This document shows, piece by piece, positions 1-9,842 of a DNA stretch of 64,000 nt (positions are counted from its first letter, which is position 1; every line of letters begins with the position of its first letter). Position numbers and translations under genes: made by a program. The stretch is from NCBI RefSeq assembly GCF_021249405.1, contig NZ_CP089593.1:2232001-2296000 (forward strand). Reading direction: 5' to 3'. Below the pieces are notes generated by a model, which ran no database searches, was not told where the DNA came from, and saw only the letters and a program-made list of their open reading frames with translations. The stretch is from Halobacterium zhouii (GTDB lineage: Archaea; Halobacteriota; Halobacteria; Halobacteriales; Halobacteriaceae).

Positions 1-1
1 C

Positions 2-1147
2 GTGGCGAGGAGCGTACTCGCGGCGGCGCGCGACGAACAGATCACGTTCCTGTCGGCCGCCGTCGCGTACTACGCGTTCGTCTCCATCGTCCCACTGTTG
101 TTGCTCGGCGTCGCCATCGGCACGGCCGTCGGCGGGCCGGAACTCGCGGACGCCGTCGTCGGCTACCTCGACCAGTTCCTGACGGCGAGCGGGCGGGACG
201 CGATACGGGACGCGTTGACGAACGCGAGGGGTCGAACCGGCGCCACGGTCGTGAGTATCGCACTGCTGACGTGGTCGGGGTTGAAGCTGTTCCGGGGGCT
301 CGACGTCGCGTTCTCGCAGATATACGGCGTCCGGTCCGCGGAGTCGCTGCCCCGCCAGCTGGCCGACGCGCTGGTCGTCCTGCTCGCCGTTCCGCTGGCG
401 TTGGCGGCGTCGCTCGTCGTCGGCATCGTGGTTCCCGTTCTCGGACCTGGTCCGCTCGCGAACGCCGCGAGCATCGGGACGCTGCTGGTGACGCTCACGC
501 TCGTCTTCCTCCCGATGTACTACGTCTTCCCGGACCTCCCGATGACAGTCAGCGCGGCGCTCCCGGGGGCGATGTTCGCGGCCGTCGGATGGACGGTGCT
601 CTCCCAGGCGTTCCGGGTGTACGCGGCGACCGTCGGCAGTTTCGAAGTGTACGGGCTGCTCGGTGCGGCGCTGTTGCTGGTGACGTGGCTCTACTTCAGC
701 GGCATCGTTATCACGCTCGGTGCAATACTCAACGCTGTGTTGGCGGGACGAGACGACGAGGACGCCGACGAGACGCGCCCGGCGCCACCGACGGAAGCAC
801 CGGACGTCGCGGAACTCGGCGCCGAGGTCAGGGCGCTCCGCGAGGAACTGGACGCCAAGACGGTGAGCAAGAACGAACTGGAGGGCGAGTTGAAGCAGTA
901 CGTCCGCAGACGCATCCGTAGCGGGAAGGCCCGCGGCTGGGGGCCGTATCTCGTGTTGCTCTACGGAACCGCTATGACCATCGGGGCGTTCGCCTACCTC
1001 GGCGGTGGGTGGGCGATCCTCGGGATGGTCGTCGTGTGGCTCTCGACGCTCGGCCTCTACACGCTGATGGTGCTGTTCGGACTGGGCATGAACGCCGTGG
1101 GGCTGCCAGGTCGCGTGGCCGACCGCGTTCGCTCGTGGCGCTCATGA
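2..1147 (+). CDS. YihY/BrkB-family membrane protein, 5' end possibly cut
   Basis: Integral membrane protein of the YihY/BrkB family; its transport or structural role is not settled. Residues 10-40 (FLSAAVAYYAFVSIVPLLLL) are the family's first membrane segment, followed by about five more to residue 247. A charged, helical stretch (about 268-305) then leads to two further membrane segments, an extension beyond the core family domain. The GTG at position 2 is usable, but family members usually carry a few more residues before this point, so the true start may lie upstream of the window. The stop overlaps the next gene's start (ATGA), so the two are probably co-translated. Confidence 0.85.
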   Translation: MARSVLAAARDEQITFLSAAVAYYAFVSIVPLLLLGVAIGTAVGGPELADAVVGYLDQFLTASGRDAIRDALTNARGRTGATVVSIALLTWSGLKLFRGLDVAFSQIYGVRSAESLPRQLADALVVLLAVPLALAASLVVGIVVPVLGPGPLANAASIGTLLVTLTLVFLPMYYVFPDLPMTVSAALPGAMFAAVGWTVLSQAFRVYAATVGSFEVYGLLGAALLLVTWLYFSGIVITLGAILNAVLAGRDDEDADETRPAPPTEAPDVAELGAEVRALREELDAKTVSKNELEGELKQYVRRRIRSGKARGWGPYLVLLYGTAMTIGAFAYLGGGWAILGMVVVWLSTLGLYTLMVLFGLGMNAVGLPGRVADRVRSWRS

Positions 1148-2010
1148 GCGTGCCGGGGGCCGCCGCAAGCGACCGTGGCCTCGACGTGACCAGAGCCATC
1201 GCCGGCGCGATGCCGGAGAGCGTGGTGCCCCTGCTGCTGGCGTTGACGTTCCTCGGCGGCACGTTCTTCCTCGTGTCCGTCGGCCCCGCGGTCTACTGGT
1301 TCGGGCCGACTCGGAACTGGCTGTCGCGCCGCGACGGCGCGCGGTTGCTCGCCGTGACGCTCGGCGCGCTCGCGCTCGTCGTCGCCGCGAAGTCGTTCTT
1401 CTCGCTGCCGCGTCCGCCCGAGACGGTGATGCTGATTCCCGAGGAGGGCAACGGCTTCCCGAGCGGCCACGCGACGGGAGCAACCGTGTTCTACGGAGCG
1501 CTCGCGGCGCTCACCGGTCTGTGGTCGAGGGCGCGTCGCTGGGCGGTCGCGGTCGCGTTCATCCTGCTCGTCGGGTTCACGCGCCTCGCGCTGGGCGTCC
1601 ACTATCTCGTCGACGTGCTCGCGGGGTTCGCCGTCGGCGCGGTGTTCCTCGCCGCCGCGCTCGCGCTCACCAAGCGCCGCGTCGACTACGGGTTCGCGCT
1701 CGCCGCCGCCATCGCGCTCGCCGGGTTCGTTGTCGCTGGACCGACCGAGGACGCGGTCGGCGCGCTCGCGGCGACGTTCGGCGCGCTCGCCGGGTGGGAG
1801 ATCGTCGGCCGTCGGGAGGCCCTCGAGGCCCACGTTCACCCGGTCGCCGGCGCGGTCGCGCTCGCGGCGCTCGGCGGCGCGGCCGCGTTCACGCTGGCGA
1901 CGGACGCCGCCGTTCCGGTCGTCGCCGCCGTCCACGTCGTGGCGGGCGCGTCCTTCGTCGCGCTGCCCGCGATACAGGACCACTGGCGGGGCGAAGCGGT
2001 GTCGGTTTGA
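1144..2010 (+). CDS. PAP2-superfamily membrane phosphatase
   Basis: Membrane-bound phosphatidic acid phosphatase type 2 family, probably a lipid or polyprenyl pyrophosphate phosphatase. All three signature motifs are present: KSFFSLPRP (K-x6-RP), FPSGHATG (PSGH) and TRLALGVHYLVD (SR-x5-H-x3-D, with T in place of S). Several hydrophobic segments surround them. An in-frame ORF extends upstream, but the ATG overlapping the brkB stop is the sensible start and gives 288 residues. The C-terminal 90 residues are hydrophobic and Ala-rich, probably extra membrane helices. The substrate cannot be read from sequence. Confidence 0.85.
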   Translation: MSVPGAAASDRGLDVTRAIAGAMPESVVPLLLALTFLGGTFFLVSVGPAVYWFGPTRNWLSRRDGARLLAVTLGALALVVAAKSFFSLPRPPETVMLIPEEGNGFPSGHATGATVFYGALAALTGLWSRARRWAVAVAFILLVGFTRLALGVHYLVDVLAGFAVGAVFLAAALALTKRRVDYGFALAAAIALAGFVVAGPTEDAVGALAATFGALAGWEIVGRREALEAHVHPVAGAVALAALGGAAAFTLATDAAVPVVAAVHVVAGASFVALPAIQDHWRGEAVSV

Positions 2011-2072
2011 CGCGAGAAAGAAGAGTGCTCCTGGTCTGATGCGAGAAGAAGCGTGGTCGGCCGGAGTGCCGT

Positions 2073-3440
2073 TCAGAACGTCTCGAGGTAGCGCTCCTCC
2101 TCCCACTCCGAGACGGACGCCTTGTACTCCCCGAACTCCTGGCGCTTGGCCTCGACGAACTTCTCGGCGACGTGTTCGCCGAGCGCGTCCGACACCACCT
2201 CGTCGTTTTCGAGCGCGGTGACGGCCTCGCCGAGACTGCCGGGGAGCGTGTCGATGCCGTACTCCGCGCGCTTGGCCTCGTCGAACTCGTAGATGTCCTC
2301 ACGGACCGAACTCCCGGGGTCGACGCTGCGCTCGATGCCGTCGAGGCCGGACGCGATGACCGCGGCGAGCGCGAGGTACGGGTTACACGAGGGGTCCGGA
2401 GACCGAATCTCGAAGCGCGCGGAAACGCCCGCGGCGTCGGGCACGCGGATGAGCGCGGAGCGGTTCACGTCGCTCCACGCGATGTAGACGGGCGCCTCGT
2501 AGCCGGGGACGAGGCGCTTGTAGGAGTTCACCGTCGGGTTCGTGACGGCGGTGAACGCGGGCGCGTGTTCGAGGACGCCCCCCATGAACTGGTAGGCGGT
2601 CTCGGAGAGGTTGAACTCGTCGCCGTCGTCGGCGAACGCGTTGTTCCCGTCCTCGTCGAACAGCGAGATGTGGCTGTGCATGCCCGACCCGTTGATCTCG
2701 CCGATGGGTTTGGGCATGAACGTCGCGTGGATGTCGTTCTGTTCGGCGACGGCGCGCACGACCGCGCGGAACGTCGCGATGTTGTCCGCGGCAGTGAGCG
2801 CGTCGTCGTATTTGAAGTTAATCTCGTGTTGGCCGTCGGCGACCTCGTGGTGGCTGGCCTCGATCTCGAAGCCCATGTCCTCGAGCGTGAAGATGATCTC
2901 GCGGCGGATGTCGCTCGCGAGGTCCTTCGGCGCGAGGTCGAAATAACCGCCCGTGTCGTGGGGGCGCGTAGTGGCGTTGCCGTCCTCGTCCTTCTCGAAC
3001 AGGAAGAACTCGGGTTCCGGGCCGATGCTCACCGTGTACCCCATCTCTGCCGCCTGGTCGAGGACGGATTTGAGGACCTGGCGCGGGCCGCCGTCGAACG
3101 CGTTGCCTTCGCGGTCGACGACGTCACAGATGAGTCGTGCGCTGCCGCCCTCGCCGTTCGAGCGCCACGGCAGCACCGCGAACGTGTCGGGGTCGGGGTC
3201 GAGGCGCATGTCCGACTCCTGAATGCGGACGAACCCCTCGATGCTGGAGCCGTCGAAGTAGATTCCCTCGGTAAACGCCTTCTTCGCCTGGTGTGCGGGG
3301 ATAGAGACGTTCTTCACCGTACCGAGGATGTCGGTGAACTGGAGTCGCAGGAAGTCGATGTTCTGTTCCTCGATGTCGTCGAGTACCGCCTGCTCGCTCG
3401 GAGTGAGACCGCCGTCCGAATCTGGGTTTCCGTTCGTCAT
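2073..3440 (-). CDS. glnA: Glutamine synthetase type I
   Basis: Makes glutamine from glutamate, ammonia and ATP in the cytoplasm, the main ammonium-assimilation step. It is 455 residues, the normal GSI length. Visible landmarks: beta-grasp N-terminus ([15 protein letters not shown]), DGSSIEGF, the Mg/ATP region [20 protein letters not shown] and [11 protein letters not shown]. The reading frame continues upstream to 3497, but the start at 3440 puts a TATA box (TTTATAAT, 3471-3478) about 32-38 bases upstream; an ATG at 3467 would be too close to that box. It is divergent from an Lrp-type regulator across a 109-base promoter region. Linkage of lrp and glnA is known in other haloarchaea, so Lrp control is a reasonable inference. 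Confidence 0.96.
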   Translation of the reverse strand: MTNGNPDSDGGLTPSEQAVLDDIEEQNIDFLRLQFTDILGTVKNVSIPAHQAKKAFTEGIYFDGSSIEGFVRIQESDMRLDPDPDTFAVLPWRSNGEGGSARLICDVVDREGNAFDGGPRQVLKSVLDQAAEMGYTVSIGPEPEFFLFEKDEDGNATTRPHDTGGYFDLAPKDLASDIRREIIFTLEDMGFEIEASHHEVADGQHEINFKYDDALTAADNIATFRAVVRAVAEQNDIHATFMPKPIGEINGSGMHSHISLFDEDGNNAFADDGDEFNLSETAYQFMGGVLEHAPAFTAVTNPTVNSYKRLVPGYEAPVYIAWSDVNRSALIRVPDAAGVSARFEIRSPDPSCNPYLALAAVIASGLDGIERSVDPGSSVREDIYEFDEAKRAEYGIDTLPGSLGEAVTALENDEVVSDALGEHVAEKFVEAKRQEFGEYKASVSEWEEERYLETF

Positions 3441-3470
3441 CTGTTGGGACGAGAGGTAAGACGACATCCA

Positions 3471-3478
3471 ATTATAAA
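3471..3478 (-). promoter_or_regulatory. TATA box of glnA
   Basis: TTTATAAT on the minus strand, 31-38 bases upstream of the chosen glnA start. It supports the start at 3440 with a short leader. Confidence 0.6.
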
Positions 3479-3549
3479 TGGTTGCTGCTTGCCGCAATCA
3501 TCCATACTCCGACTATAACTGGACGTTCGTAAACTTCTATACGAAGGAG

Positions 3550-4023
3550 ATGGAACGGGGAGGTGTGACCTACGAGAACCTCGACGCGAAACTCGTGAAC
3601 GAACTGCTCGGCGACGGACGCGCCAGCCTCCGCAGCCTCGCGGAAGACTTAGACGTCTCCGTCACCACCGTCTCGAATCACCTGAACGACCTCGAGGAGG
3701 AGGGCATCATCGACGGCTACTCGCCGGTCGTCGACTACGACGCTGCGGGCTACGACGTCACGGCCATCGTCCAGTTGAAGGTCGACGGCGGCGCCCTCCC
3801 CGACATCACGGACCGCCTGCACGGCCACAAGCAGATGATCTCCGTCTACGAGGTGACCGGCGACTACGACGTCATCGCGGTCGGGAAGTTCCGAGACACC
3901 GACGACATGAACACGCTCATCAAGGAACTGCTCGCTGACGTCGACATCAACGAGTCCAATACGAGTGTTGTGCTCGCCGCGCCCGTCGAGAACGAGCAGT
4001 TCGAACTCGAAGTCGAGCAGTGA
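3550..4023 (+). CDS. lrp: Lrp/AsnC-family transcriptional regulator
   Basis: DNA-binding regulator with an N-terminal AsnC-type helix-turn-helix (about 10-55, [19 protein letters not shown]) and a C-terminal RAM/ligand domain (about 65-150) that usually binds amino acids and drives oligomerisation. It is 157 residues, standard for the family. The frame is open upstream to 3478, but [20 protein letters not shown] is the natural N-terminus. A CTATAA box at 3513-3518 and AAGGAG just before the ATG support it. It is divergent from glnA, which it probably regulates; regulation of glnA by Lrp is reported in Halobacterium, but here it is inferred from position. Confidence 0.9.
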   Translation: MERGGVTYENLDAKLVNELLGDGRASLRSLAEDLDVSVTTVSNHLNDLEEEGIIDGYSPVVDYDAAGYDVTAIVQLKVDGGALPDITDRLHGHKQMISVYEVTGDYDVIAVGKFRDTDDMNTLIKELLADVDINESNTSVVLAAPVENEQFELEVEQ

Positions 4024-4312
4024 CGCGCGTCCACGGCCACCAGACCACTGTGTAGCGCCACCGCTATCCGAACGCTGTTCTCGAAAGAAATCGCACGTTG
4101 GTAAGCGAGCGGTGCGAGAATCGGCAAACTGCAAAGCCGCCAGGCTAGCGTCCGCGACCCGAGCGGGCCGAAGGCCCCGGAAGGGTCGCGGTTCACAGCG
4201 CGCGAAGCGCGCTGGCCGGCGACCGAACGGAGTCGTTCGAAAGAGCGCGCACGCTCTTTCGTGATGACGAGAGACGCCTCCGGCGTCTCTCGAACCACGA
4301 AGCGTAGTGAGC
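4024..4312. other. Intergenic stretch with clustered hairpins
   Basis: No credible gene between the convergent lrp and thsA genes. It contains several short GC-rich inverted repeats with 3-4 base loops, for example GAAAGAGCGCGCACGCTCTTTC near 4240-4261 and GAGAGACGCCTCCGGCGTCTC near 4270-4290. Similar hairpins occur downstream of citZ, carS and prf1. Confidence 0.6.
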
Positions 4313-4381
4313 GGAGGAGTGCTTTTAGTGGAGGTTTTGCCGAGCGACGGCGCGCGAAGCGCGCCGAGCGCAGGGCAAAAC
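4313..4381 (-). repeat. 3' stem-plus-box element, copy A (downstream of thsA)
   Basis: On the thsA strand: GTTTTGC (4381-4375), a perfect inner hairpin (CGGCGCGCGAAGCGCGCCG, 4348-4366), the closing arm GCAAAAC (4340-4334), then CACTAAAAGCACTCCTCC ending at 4313. The same arrangement follows carS (35169-35231) and prf1 (55041-55161). It lies 65 bases after the thsA stop. It could act as a terminator or 3'-UTR structure, or be a mobile repeat; the sequence does not decide. Confidence 0.75.
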
Positions 4382-4446
4382 GTCCTACATCGGCTACGTC
4401 AGAGCAGGGCTCTGACGGCCCATGGAAAGCAGGCGATCGCCTACTT

Positions 4447-6114
<1,668 letters not shown>

Positions 6115-6501
6115 GGCTACCCAACGATTGATTGTGCTTCTATATAAAGGTTTGCTCCAAGAGAGGAGTTACCGTGTGAAAGAGACACATAATTTTGCGA
6201 GTTTCGGGCGTGGCACGTCGGTACGCACCCAGCTACGGGATGTCGTGGCGACACCGAAGTTTGCTCGCGTGGCGGCGTTTAAGTTACCCGTCGGTGTTCA
6301 GGTGGTCCTCCGACGTTCGACTCCGATTCGACGACGTCGGCCACCACGTAATCGCCTACCACCTCTGCGATGCGGATGAGTGTGCGCTCGCCGAGTTCCA
6401 CCGCCGGCAGGAGCCCGACGACTGCGGTCTGTGGCCACTAACGATGCGACCCACGATTTATGGCCACTAACGGTTTCAGTTCGTCGGACGCACGTAGCGG
6501 T
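6115..6501. other. Intergenic region upstream of thsA
   Basis: It holds the thsA promoter and a 12-base direct repeat TGGCCACTAACG at 6432-6443 and 6461-6472, 29 bases apart and just upstream of the next gene. The repeat could be a paired operator. No credible coding sequence was found: the open frames here lack conserved features and overlap the promoter. Confidence 0.5.
6141..6148 (-). promoter_or_regulatory. TATA box of thsA
   Basis: TTTATATA on the minus strand, 27-34 bases upstream of the thsA ATG, a near-consensus archaeal TATA element. Confidence 0.7.
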
Positions 6502-6741
6502 ATGGCCACGCTCACGACGGAGGACGAGGGGAAGTTCCTCGTCGACAGCGAGGGCGAACAGCTCGGCGTTATCACTGCCGTCGACGACGGCACCGCCTAC
6601 GTCGAACCGGACCCCAGCATCCCAGAAGCGATCATCCAGGCATTCGGCTGGGGGGACGCAGACGCCGACGACCTCGAGGTTCCGCCGGCGGCCGTCGACA
6701 CCGTCACCGACGAAGAGGTCCGCGTCAGCCGCGACCTCTAG
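6502..6741 (+). CDS. Small PRC-barrel-like acidic protein
   Basis: A 79-residue acidic protein, MATLTTEDEGKFLVDSEGEQ followed by LGVITAVDDGTAYVEPDP. The pattern G-x-x-V-x-D-x-x-G-x-x-x-G-x-V-x-x-V resembles the PRC-barrel fold found in many small haloarchaeal proteins; this is recognition by pattern only. The frame opens 42 bases further upstream, but the ATG at 6502 gives the conventional N-terminus. Its stop shares the bases CTAG with the stop of the convergent gene at 6738. Function unknown. Confidence 0.65.
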   Translation: MATLTTEDEGKFLVDSEGEQLGVITAVDDGTAYVEPDPSIPEAIIQAFGWGDADADDLEVPPAAVDTVTDEEVRVSRDL

Positions 6742-7019
6742 CTGTACCCGAGCGCCTCGACCTCCGCCAGCGACCCGATGGGGCGGCGCTCGTCGCCCCG
6801 CAACTCGTCCACGATGGGTTCGAGCCAGCCGTGGGCCCACTGGGTCTCGATGCGGAACGACCGCTCCCCGTCGGCCTCCCGCACCGTCACGAGGACGCGG
6901 TCGTCCTCCACGACCTTCTCGTTCGAGAACCCCACAATCTCCTCTTCACAGACGCGCAGACGCACCGCCTCGAGCATCCCCAAGTCGGTCAGCGTCTCCA
7001 CGGTTGCTTCTTCTGCCAT
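6738..7019 (-). CDS. Conserved haloarchaeal hypothetical protein
   Basis: A 93-residue protein starting MAEEATVETLTDLGMLEAVR, acidic, with alternating beta-strand-like segments (LRVCEEEIVGFSNEKVVEDD, then RVLVTVREADGERSFRIETQ) and no membrane segment or catalytic motif. The frame is open to 7088, but the upstream residues are hydrophobic and unlike the rest, and the ATG at 7019 is the likely start. It converges on the PRC-like gene with a 4-base stop overlap. I do not recognise a function. Confidence 0.6.
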   Translation of the reverse strand: MAEEATVETLTDLGMLEAVRLRVCEEEIVGFSNEKVVEDDRVLVTVREADGERSFRIETQWAHGWLEPIVDELRGDERRPIGSLAEVEALGYS

Positions 7020-7387
7020 ATCCGCCCCCAATTCGTACAGGGGTTTGAGTACAAGGTAGCTAATCAGGCAGTAACGGCTTTTTTCCACCGGTAAAGAGGG
7101 GCTACCTAGAGGTAACGGCAGATGTTGCGGTGGCGGTGGAGGAGTACGAGGCGGCGAGCGCGATGCTGTGCAGTCGCGGAGCAGTGCGGTTGCGGTGCTG
7201 TGCAGTGCTAGCGGAGGCGGAGGCGGAGGCGGAGGCGGAGGCGGAGGCGGAGGCGGAGCACCAGCATTCGCGTGGCTTCGCCGCGCGATTCACTCGCACG
7301 AACGAAGTGAGTGCGAGGAAGTTTTTAGCGTAGCTTTTTGCGAGGCGAGGTTCGCGCACAGCGCGAACCCGCCGAAGTAAAAAGGTA
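7020..7387. other. Non-coding stretch with hairpins and a hexanucleotide repeat
   Basis: No supportable gene. It contains a perfect hexanucleotide tract (7211-7258), an inverted repeat CTCGCAC/GTGCGAG near 7290-7320 and GGTTCGCGC/GCGCGAACC near 7349-7370. At its right end, on the tRNA strand, a TTTTT run directly follows the tRNA 3' end and probably terminates it. Confidence 0.55.
7211..7258. repeat. (GCGGAG)8 simple repeat
   Basis: Eight perfect tandem copies of a hexamer over 48 bases, purine-only apart from the C, in an intergenic region. Frames through it encode only Glu-Ala or poly-Gly, so I treat it as non-coding. Confidence 0.9.
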
Positions 7388-7469
7388 CGCCGGGACAGGG
7401 ATTTGAACCCTGAACCCCGTAAGGGGACACGCTTTCCAGGCGTGCGCTTTGCCATTCGGCCATCCCGGC
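7388..7469 (-). tRNA. tRNA-Ser (anticodon GGA)
   Basis: An 82-nt class II tRNA. Acceptor arms GCCGGGA/TCCCGGC pair perfectly. The anticodon arm is CACGC-CTGGAAA-GCGTG, giving anticodon GGA. There is a long variable arm (CCCC-TTAC-GGGG) and a T arm CAGGG-TTCAAAT-CCCTG. Discriminator base is G, as expected for serine; CCA is not encoded. The D stem has only two sound pairs (C12 would face A). A TTTAAA box at 7496-7501 lies about 30 bases upstream and a T5 run follows the 3' end. No intron. Confidence 0.95.
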
Positions 7470-7515
7470 TTGTCTGGTCGTACCCGCGTGGTGCGTTTAA
7501 ACCCTTCTCTTCGGG

Positions 7516-7722
7516 TCAGGGGAGGCGGTCGGCGGCGTGGTACGTGACGGCGGTCGTGCCGAGCGCGACGACGATGGCGACGCCGAGCAGCGGGAGGAAG
7601 CCGACACTGGGTCCGTCGAGGAGCCGGGCGGCTTGCGCGAGCACGAGAAAGGAGAGCGCGCCGACGAGTCCCCAGAGCGCGCTCGCTTTCGTTCGGTGTG
7701 AGACAGTCCCGCGTGCGGGCAT
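7516..7722 (-). CDS. Small two-helix membrane protein
   Basis: A 68-residue protein with a short polar N-terminus (MPARGTVSHRTK) and two predicted membrane segments (about 15-33, LWGLVGALSFLVLAQAARLL; about 42-60, LLGVAIVVALGTTAVTYHAA). It starts two bases after the ridA stop on the same strand, so it is probably the last gene of the ilvA-ridA operon. I do not recognise a function. Confidence 0.65.
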   Translation of the reverse strand: MPARGTVSHRTKASALWGLVGALSFLVLAQAARLLDGPSVGFLPLLGVAIVVALGTTAVTYHAADRLP

Positions 7723-7724
7723 CC

Positions 7725-8108
7725 TCAGTCGCGGTTCGCGGCGATGACCTCGATCTCGACGCCGACACCTTTCGGGAGGTTCGCGACCTCGACGGCGGAG
7801 CGTGCGGGCGGGTTGTCCTGGAAGTACTCGCTGTACGCGTCGTTCATCTCGTCGAAGTCGTCCATGTCGTCCATGAACACGGAGACCTTGAGGACGTCCT
7901 GCATGGTGAGGCCGGCCTCCTCGAGGATGGCTTTGACGTTCTCGAGGCTCTGGCGGGTCTGGGTGGCGATTGCTTCGTCGTCGAGAAGTTCGCCGTCGGC
8001 CGTCATCGGGATCTGGCCGGCGGTGTAGACGGTGTCGCCGTCGGTGGTTGCCTGGCTGTACGCGCCCACTGCGGCGGGGGCGTCGGGGGTCTCGATGATG
8101 CGCTTCAT
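7725..8108 (-). CDS. ridA: RidA-family enamine/imine deaminase
   Basis: 127 residues, the normal RidA (YjgF/UK114) size. RidA hydrolyses reactive enamine/imine intermediates such as those released by threonine dehydratase, preventing damage to PLP enzymes. Visible features: N-terminal APAAVGAYSQA, GQIPM, the central VLKVSVFMDDMDDFDEMN and C-terminal NPPARSAVEVANLPKGVGVE, whose Arg is the conserved catalytic one. It lies 52 bases downstream of ilvA on the same strand, so the source of the intermediate and its clearing enzyme are made together. Confidence 0.93.
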   Translation of the reverse strand: MKRIIETPDAPAAVGAYSQATTDGDTVYTAGQIPMTADGELLDDEAIATQTRQSLENVKAILEEAGLTMQDVLKVSVFMDDMDDFDEMNDAYSEYFQDNPPARSAVEVANLPKGVGVEIEVIAANRD

Positions 8109-8160
8109 GACCGAGCGGACTCGGCCCGCGGACTTAAAGCCGCCGTCCGGTGGCGGCGCG

Positions 8161-9390
8161 CTACTGGTACTGGCGGGGGCCGTTCAGCACGGTGACCTCG
8201 AACCCCTCCTCGCGGATTCGTTCGAGGAGGCGGTCGACGTGGTCGGCGTCGTGGGTTTCGAGGTCGAGTTCCACCTCGGTGGCGTTCATCGCGATGTCGC
8301 GGTTCGTGCGGTCGTGCTGGATGGCGTAGATGTTCGCGCGCTCCTCCGCGACGACGTCGAGGAGGTGGTTGAGCGCGCCCGGGCGGTCCTTCAGGACGGT
8401 GCGGACCTTGACGTAGCGGCCCTGGTCGACGAGGCCGCGCATGATGACGGTGCTGAGGAGGTTGAGGTCGATGTTGCCGCCGGAGAGGACGGGTGCGACG
8501 ACCTCGTCGGTCTCGTAGTCGAACTTGCCTTCGAGGAGCGCGGCGAGCGGGACCGCGCCGGCGCCCTCGGCGAGTGTCTTCCCGCGCTCGAGTAAGAGCA
8601 CCACCGCGGTGGCGATCTCGTCGTCGGAGACCGTGACGACCTCGTCGACGCGCTCCTGGACGACCGGGAACGTCTGTTCGCCGACTTTCCGCACGGCGAT
8701 GCCGTCCGCGATGGTGTCCACGGAGTCGACGGCCGTCGGTTGGCCCTTCTCGAGTGCTCCTGCCACGGAGGACGCGCCCTCGGCCTGCACGCCGACGACG
8801 CGGATATCGGGATCGTGGGCCTTCACCGCGGTCGCGATGCCGGAGATGAGGCCGCCGCCGCCGATGGGGACCACGACGGTGTCGACTTCCGGGAGTGTGT
8901 CGGTGATCTCGAGGCCGATGGTACCCTGCCCCGCCATGATGTACTCGTCGTCGAACGCGTGGACGTACGTCCGCCCTTCCTCCGCCTCGAGGTGGTGGGC
9001 GAACTCCTGGGCTTCGTCGTAGTCGACGCCGCGGAGGACGACCTCGGCGCCGTAACTCTGGGTCGCCTTGCGCTTCGAGATGGGCGCGGTCTCGGGCATC
9101 ACGACTTTGGCGTCGACGTCGGATCGACTCGCGGCGAGCGCGACGCCCTGGGCGTGGTTGCCGGCGGACGCGGTGACGACGCCTGCGGCCTGTTCCTCGT
9201 CGGTGAGCGTGCGAATGCGGTTGGTCGCGCCGCGGATCTTGAACGACCCGGTGCGCTGGAAGCATTCGTGTTTGAGGTGGACCTCCGCGCCCGTCATGGC
9301 CGAGAACGTGTTCGAGTAGTCGAGCGGTGTGTGCCGAGCGACGTCGTCGACGCGGTCGCGGGCGGCGAGAACGTCGTCGAGTTGGAGCAT
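8161..9390 (-). CDS. ilvA: Threonine ammonia-lyase with C-terminal ACT domain
   Basis: PLP enzyme converting threonine to 2-oxobutyrate, the first step of isoleucine synthesis (or threonine breakdown). 409 residues. The N-terminal fold II domain carries the PLP lysine in FQRTGSFKIRGA and a Gly-rich phosphate loop (VPIGGGGLISG). An ACT domain covers about 325-405 (VRTVLKDRPGALNHLLDVVA), suggesting amino-acid regulation. The frame runs upstream to 9576, but MLQLDDVLAARDRVDDVARH is the typical N-terminus. Biosynthetic versus catabolic role is not decided by sequence. Confidence 0.93.
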   Translation of the reverse strand: MLQLDDVLAARDRVDDVARHTPLDYSNTFSAMTGAEVHLKHECFQRTGSFKIRGATNRIRTLTDEEQAAGVVTASAGNHAQGVALAASRSDVDAKVVMPETAPISKRKATQSYGAEVVLRGVDYDEAQEFAHHLEAEEGRTYVHAFDDEYIMAGQGTIGLEITDTLPEVDTVVVPIGGGGLISGIATAVKAHDPDIRVVGVQAEGASSVAGALEKGQPTAVDSVDTIADGIAVRKVGEQTFPVVQERVDEVVTVSDDEIATAVVLLLERGKTLAEGAGAVPLAALLEGKFDYETDEVVAPVLSGGNIDLNLLSTVIMRGLVDQGRYVKVRTVLKDRPGALNHLLDVVAEERANIYAIQHDRTNRDIAMNATEVELDLETHDADHVDRLLERIREEGFEVTVLNGPRQYQ

Positions 9391-9842
9391 GCTCGCGGAT
9401 AGGTGGCTGGTGGTGTTAACGCTTGATACTGCCGGAGAACAGCGACGCCTCGCCGAGCACCGGCGGCCGTTCGGCGGACCGGAGTCCGACGATTCGGTCG
9501 ACGGACCGACGGCTGCTCGGGTACGAACACTCCCAAGAAACGGCCAAGGGAGCGTGTGACAGTTGCGAATACACACCCCGTGGACATAAAACCGAGCAAA
9601 GCGTGGTGAAAGTGAAACTGGCCGGCTGGGCAGGGCGGGTAGGGGGAACGGGGTGAAGCGAGGCGGGCGGGGCAGGGTGGAGCGGAGCGGGCTGGCGCAG
9701 AGTAGAACGGAGCGGGCTGGCGCGGAGTAGAACGGAGCAGGCTGGCGCGGAGTGGAGTAGGGCGAGGTGGGCTGGGGCGGAGCGAGGTGAGGCGGGCTGC
9801 CGGAACCGAAACGCCCGTCCCCGGCCGCGATGAGTCTGAGGT
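9391..9842. other. Intergenic, low-complexity purine-rich region
   Basis: Between divergent ilvA and the MATE gene. From about 9600 to 9810 the plus strand is almost all G and A in GGAGYGGGCTGG-like units, including a 25-base tandem repeat. Long frames on the minus strand here are Pro/Ser/Arg-rich and not gene-like. No gene seen. Confidence 0.6.
9684..9758. repeat. 25-bp tandem repeat, three copies
   Basis: Copies begin at 9684, 9709 and 9734, each opening GGAGCGGGCTGGCGCNGAGT with one to a few substitutions. More degenerate relatives continue on both sides. Confidence 0.8.

Noticed and set aside
6195..6470. A 91-codon frame upstream of the PRC-like gene
   Set aside because: It crosses the direct repeats and the promoter region and has no family features.
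7130..7333. Frames through the hexanucleotide repeat
   Set aside because: They encode only Glu-Ala or poly-Gly runs; simple-repeat artefacts.
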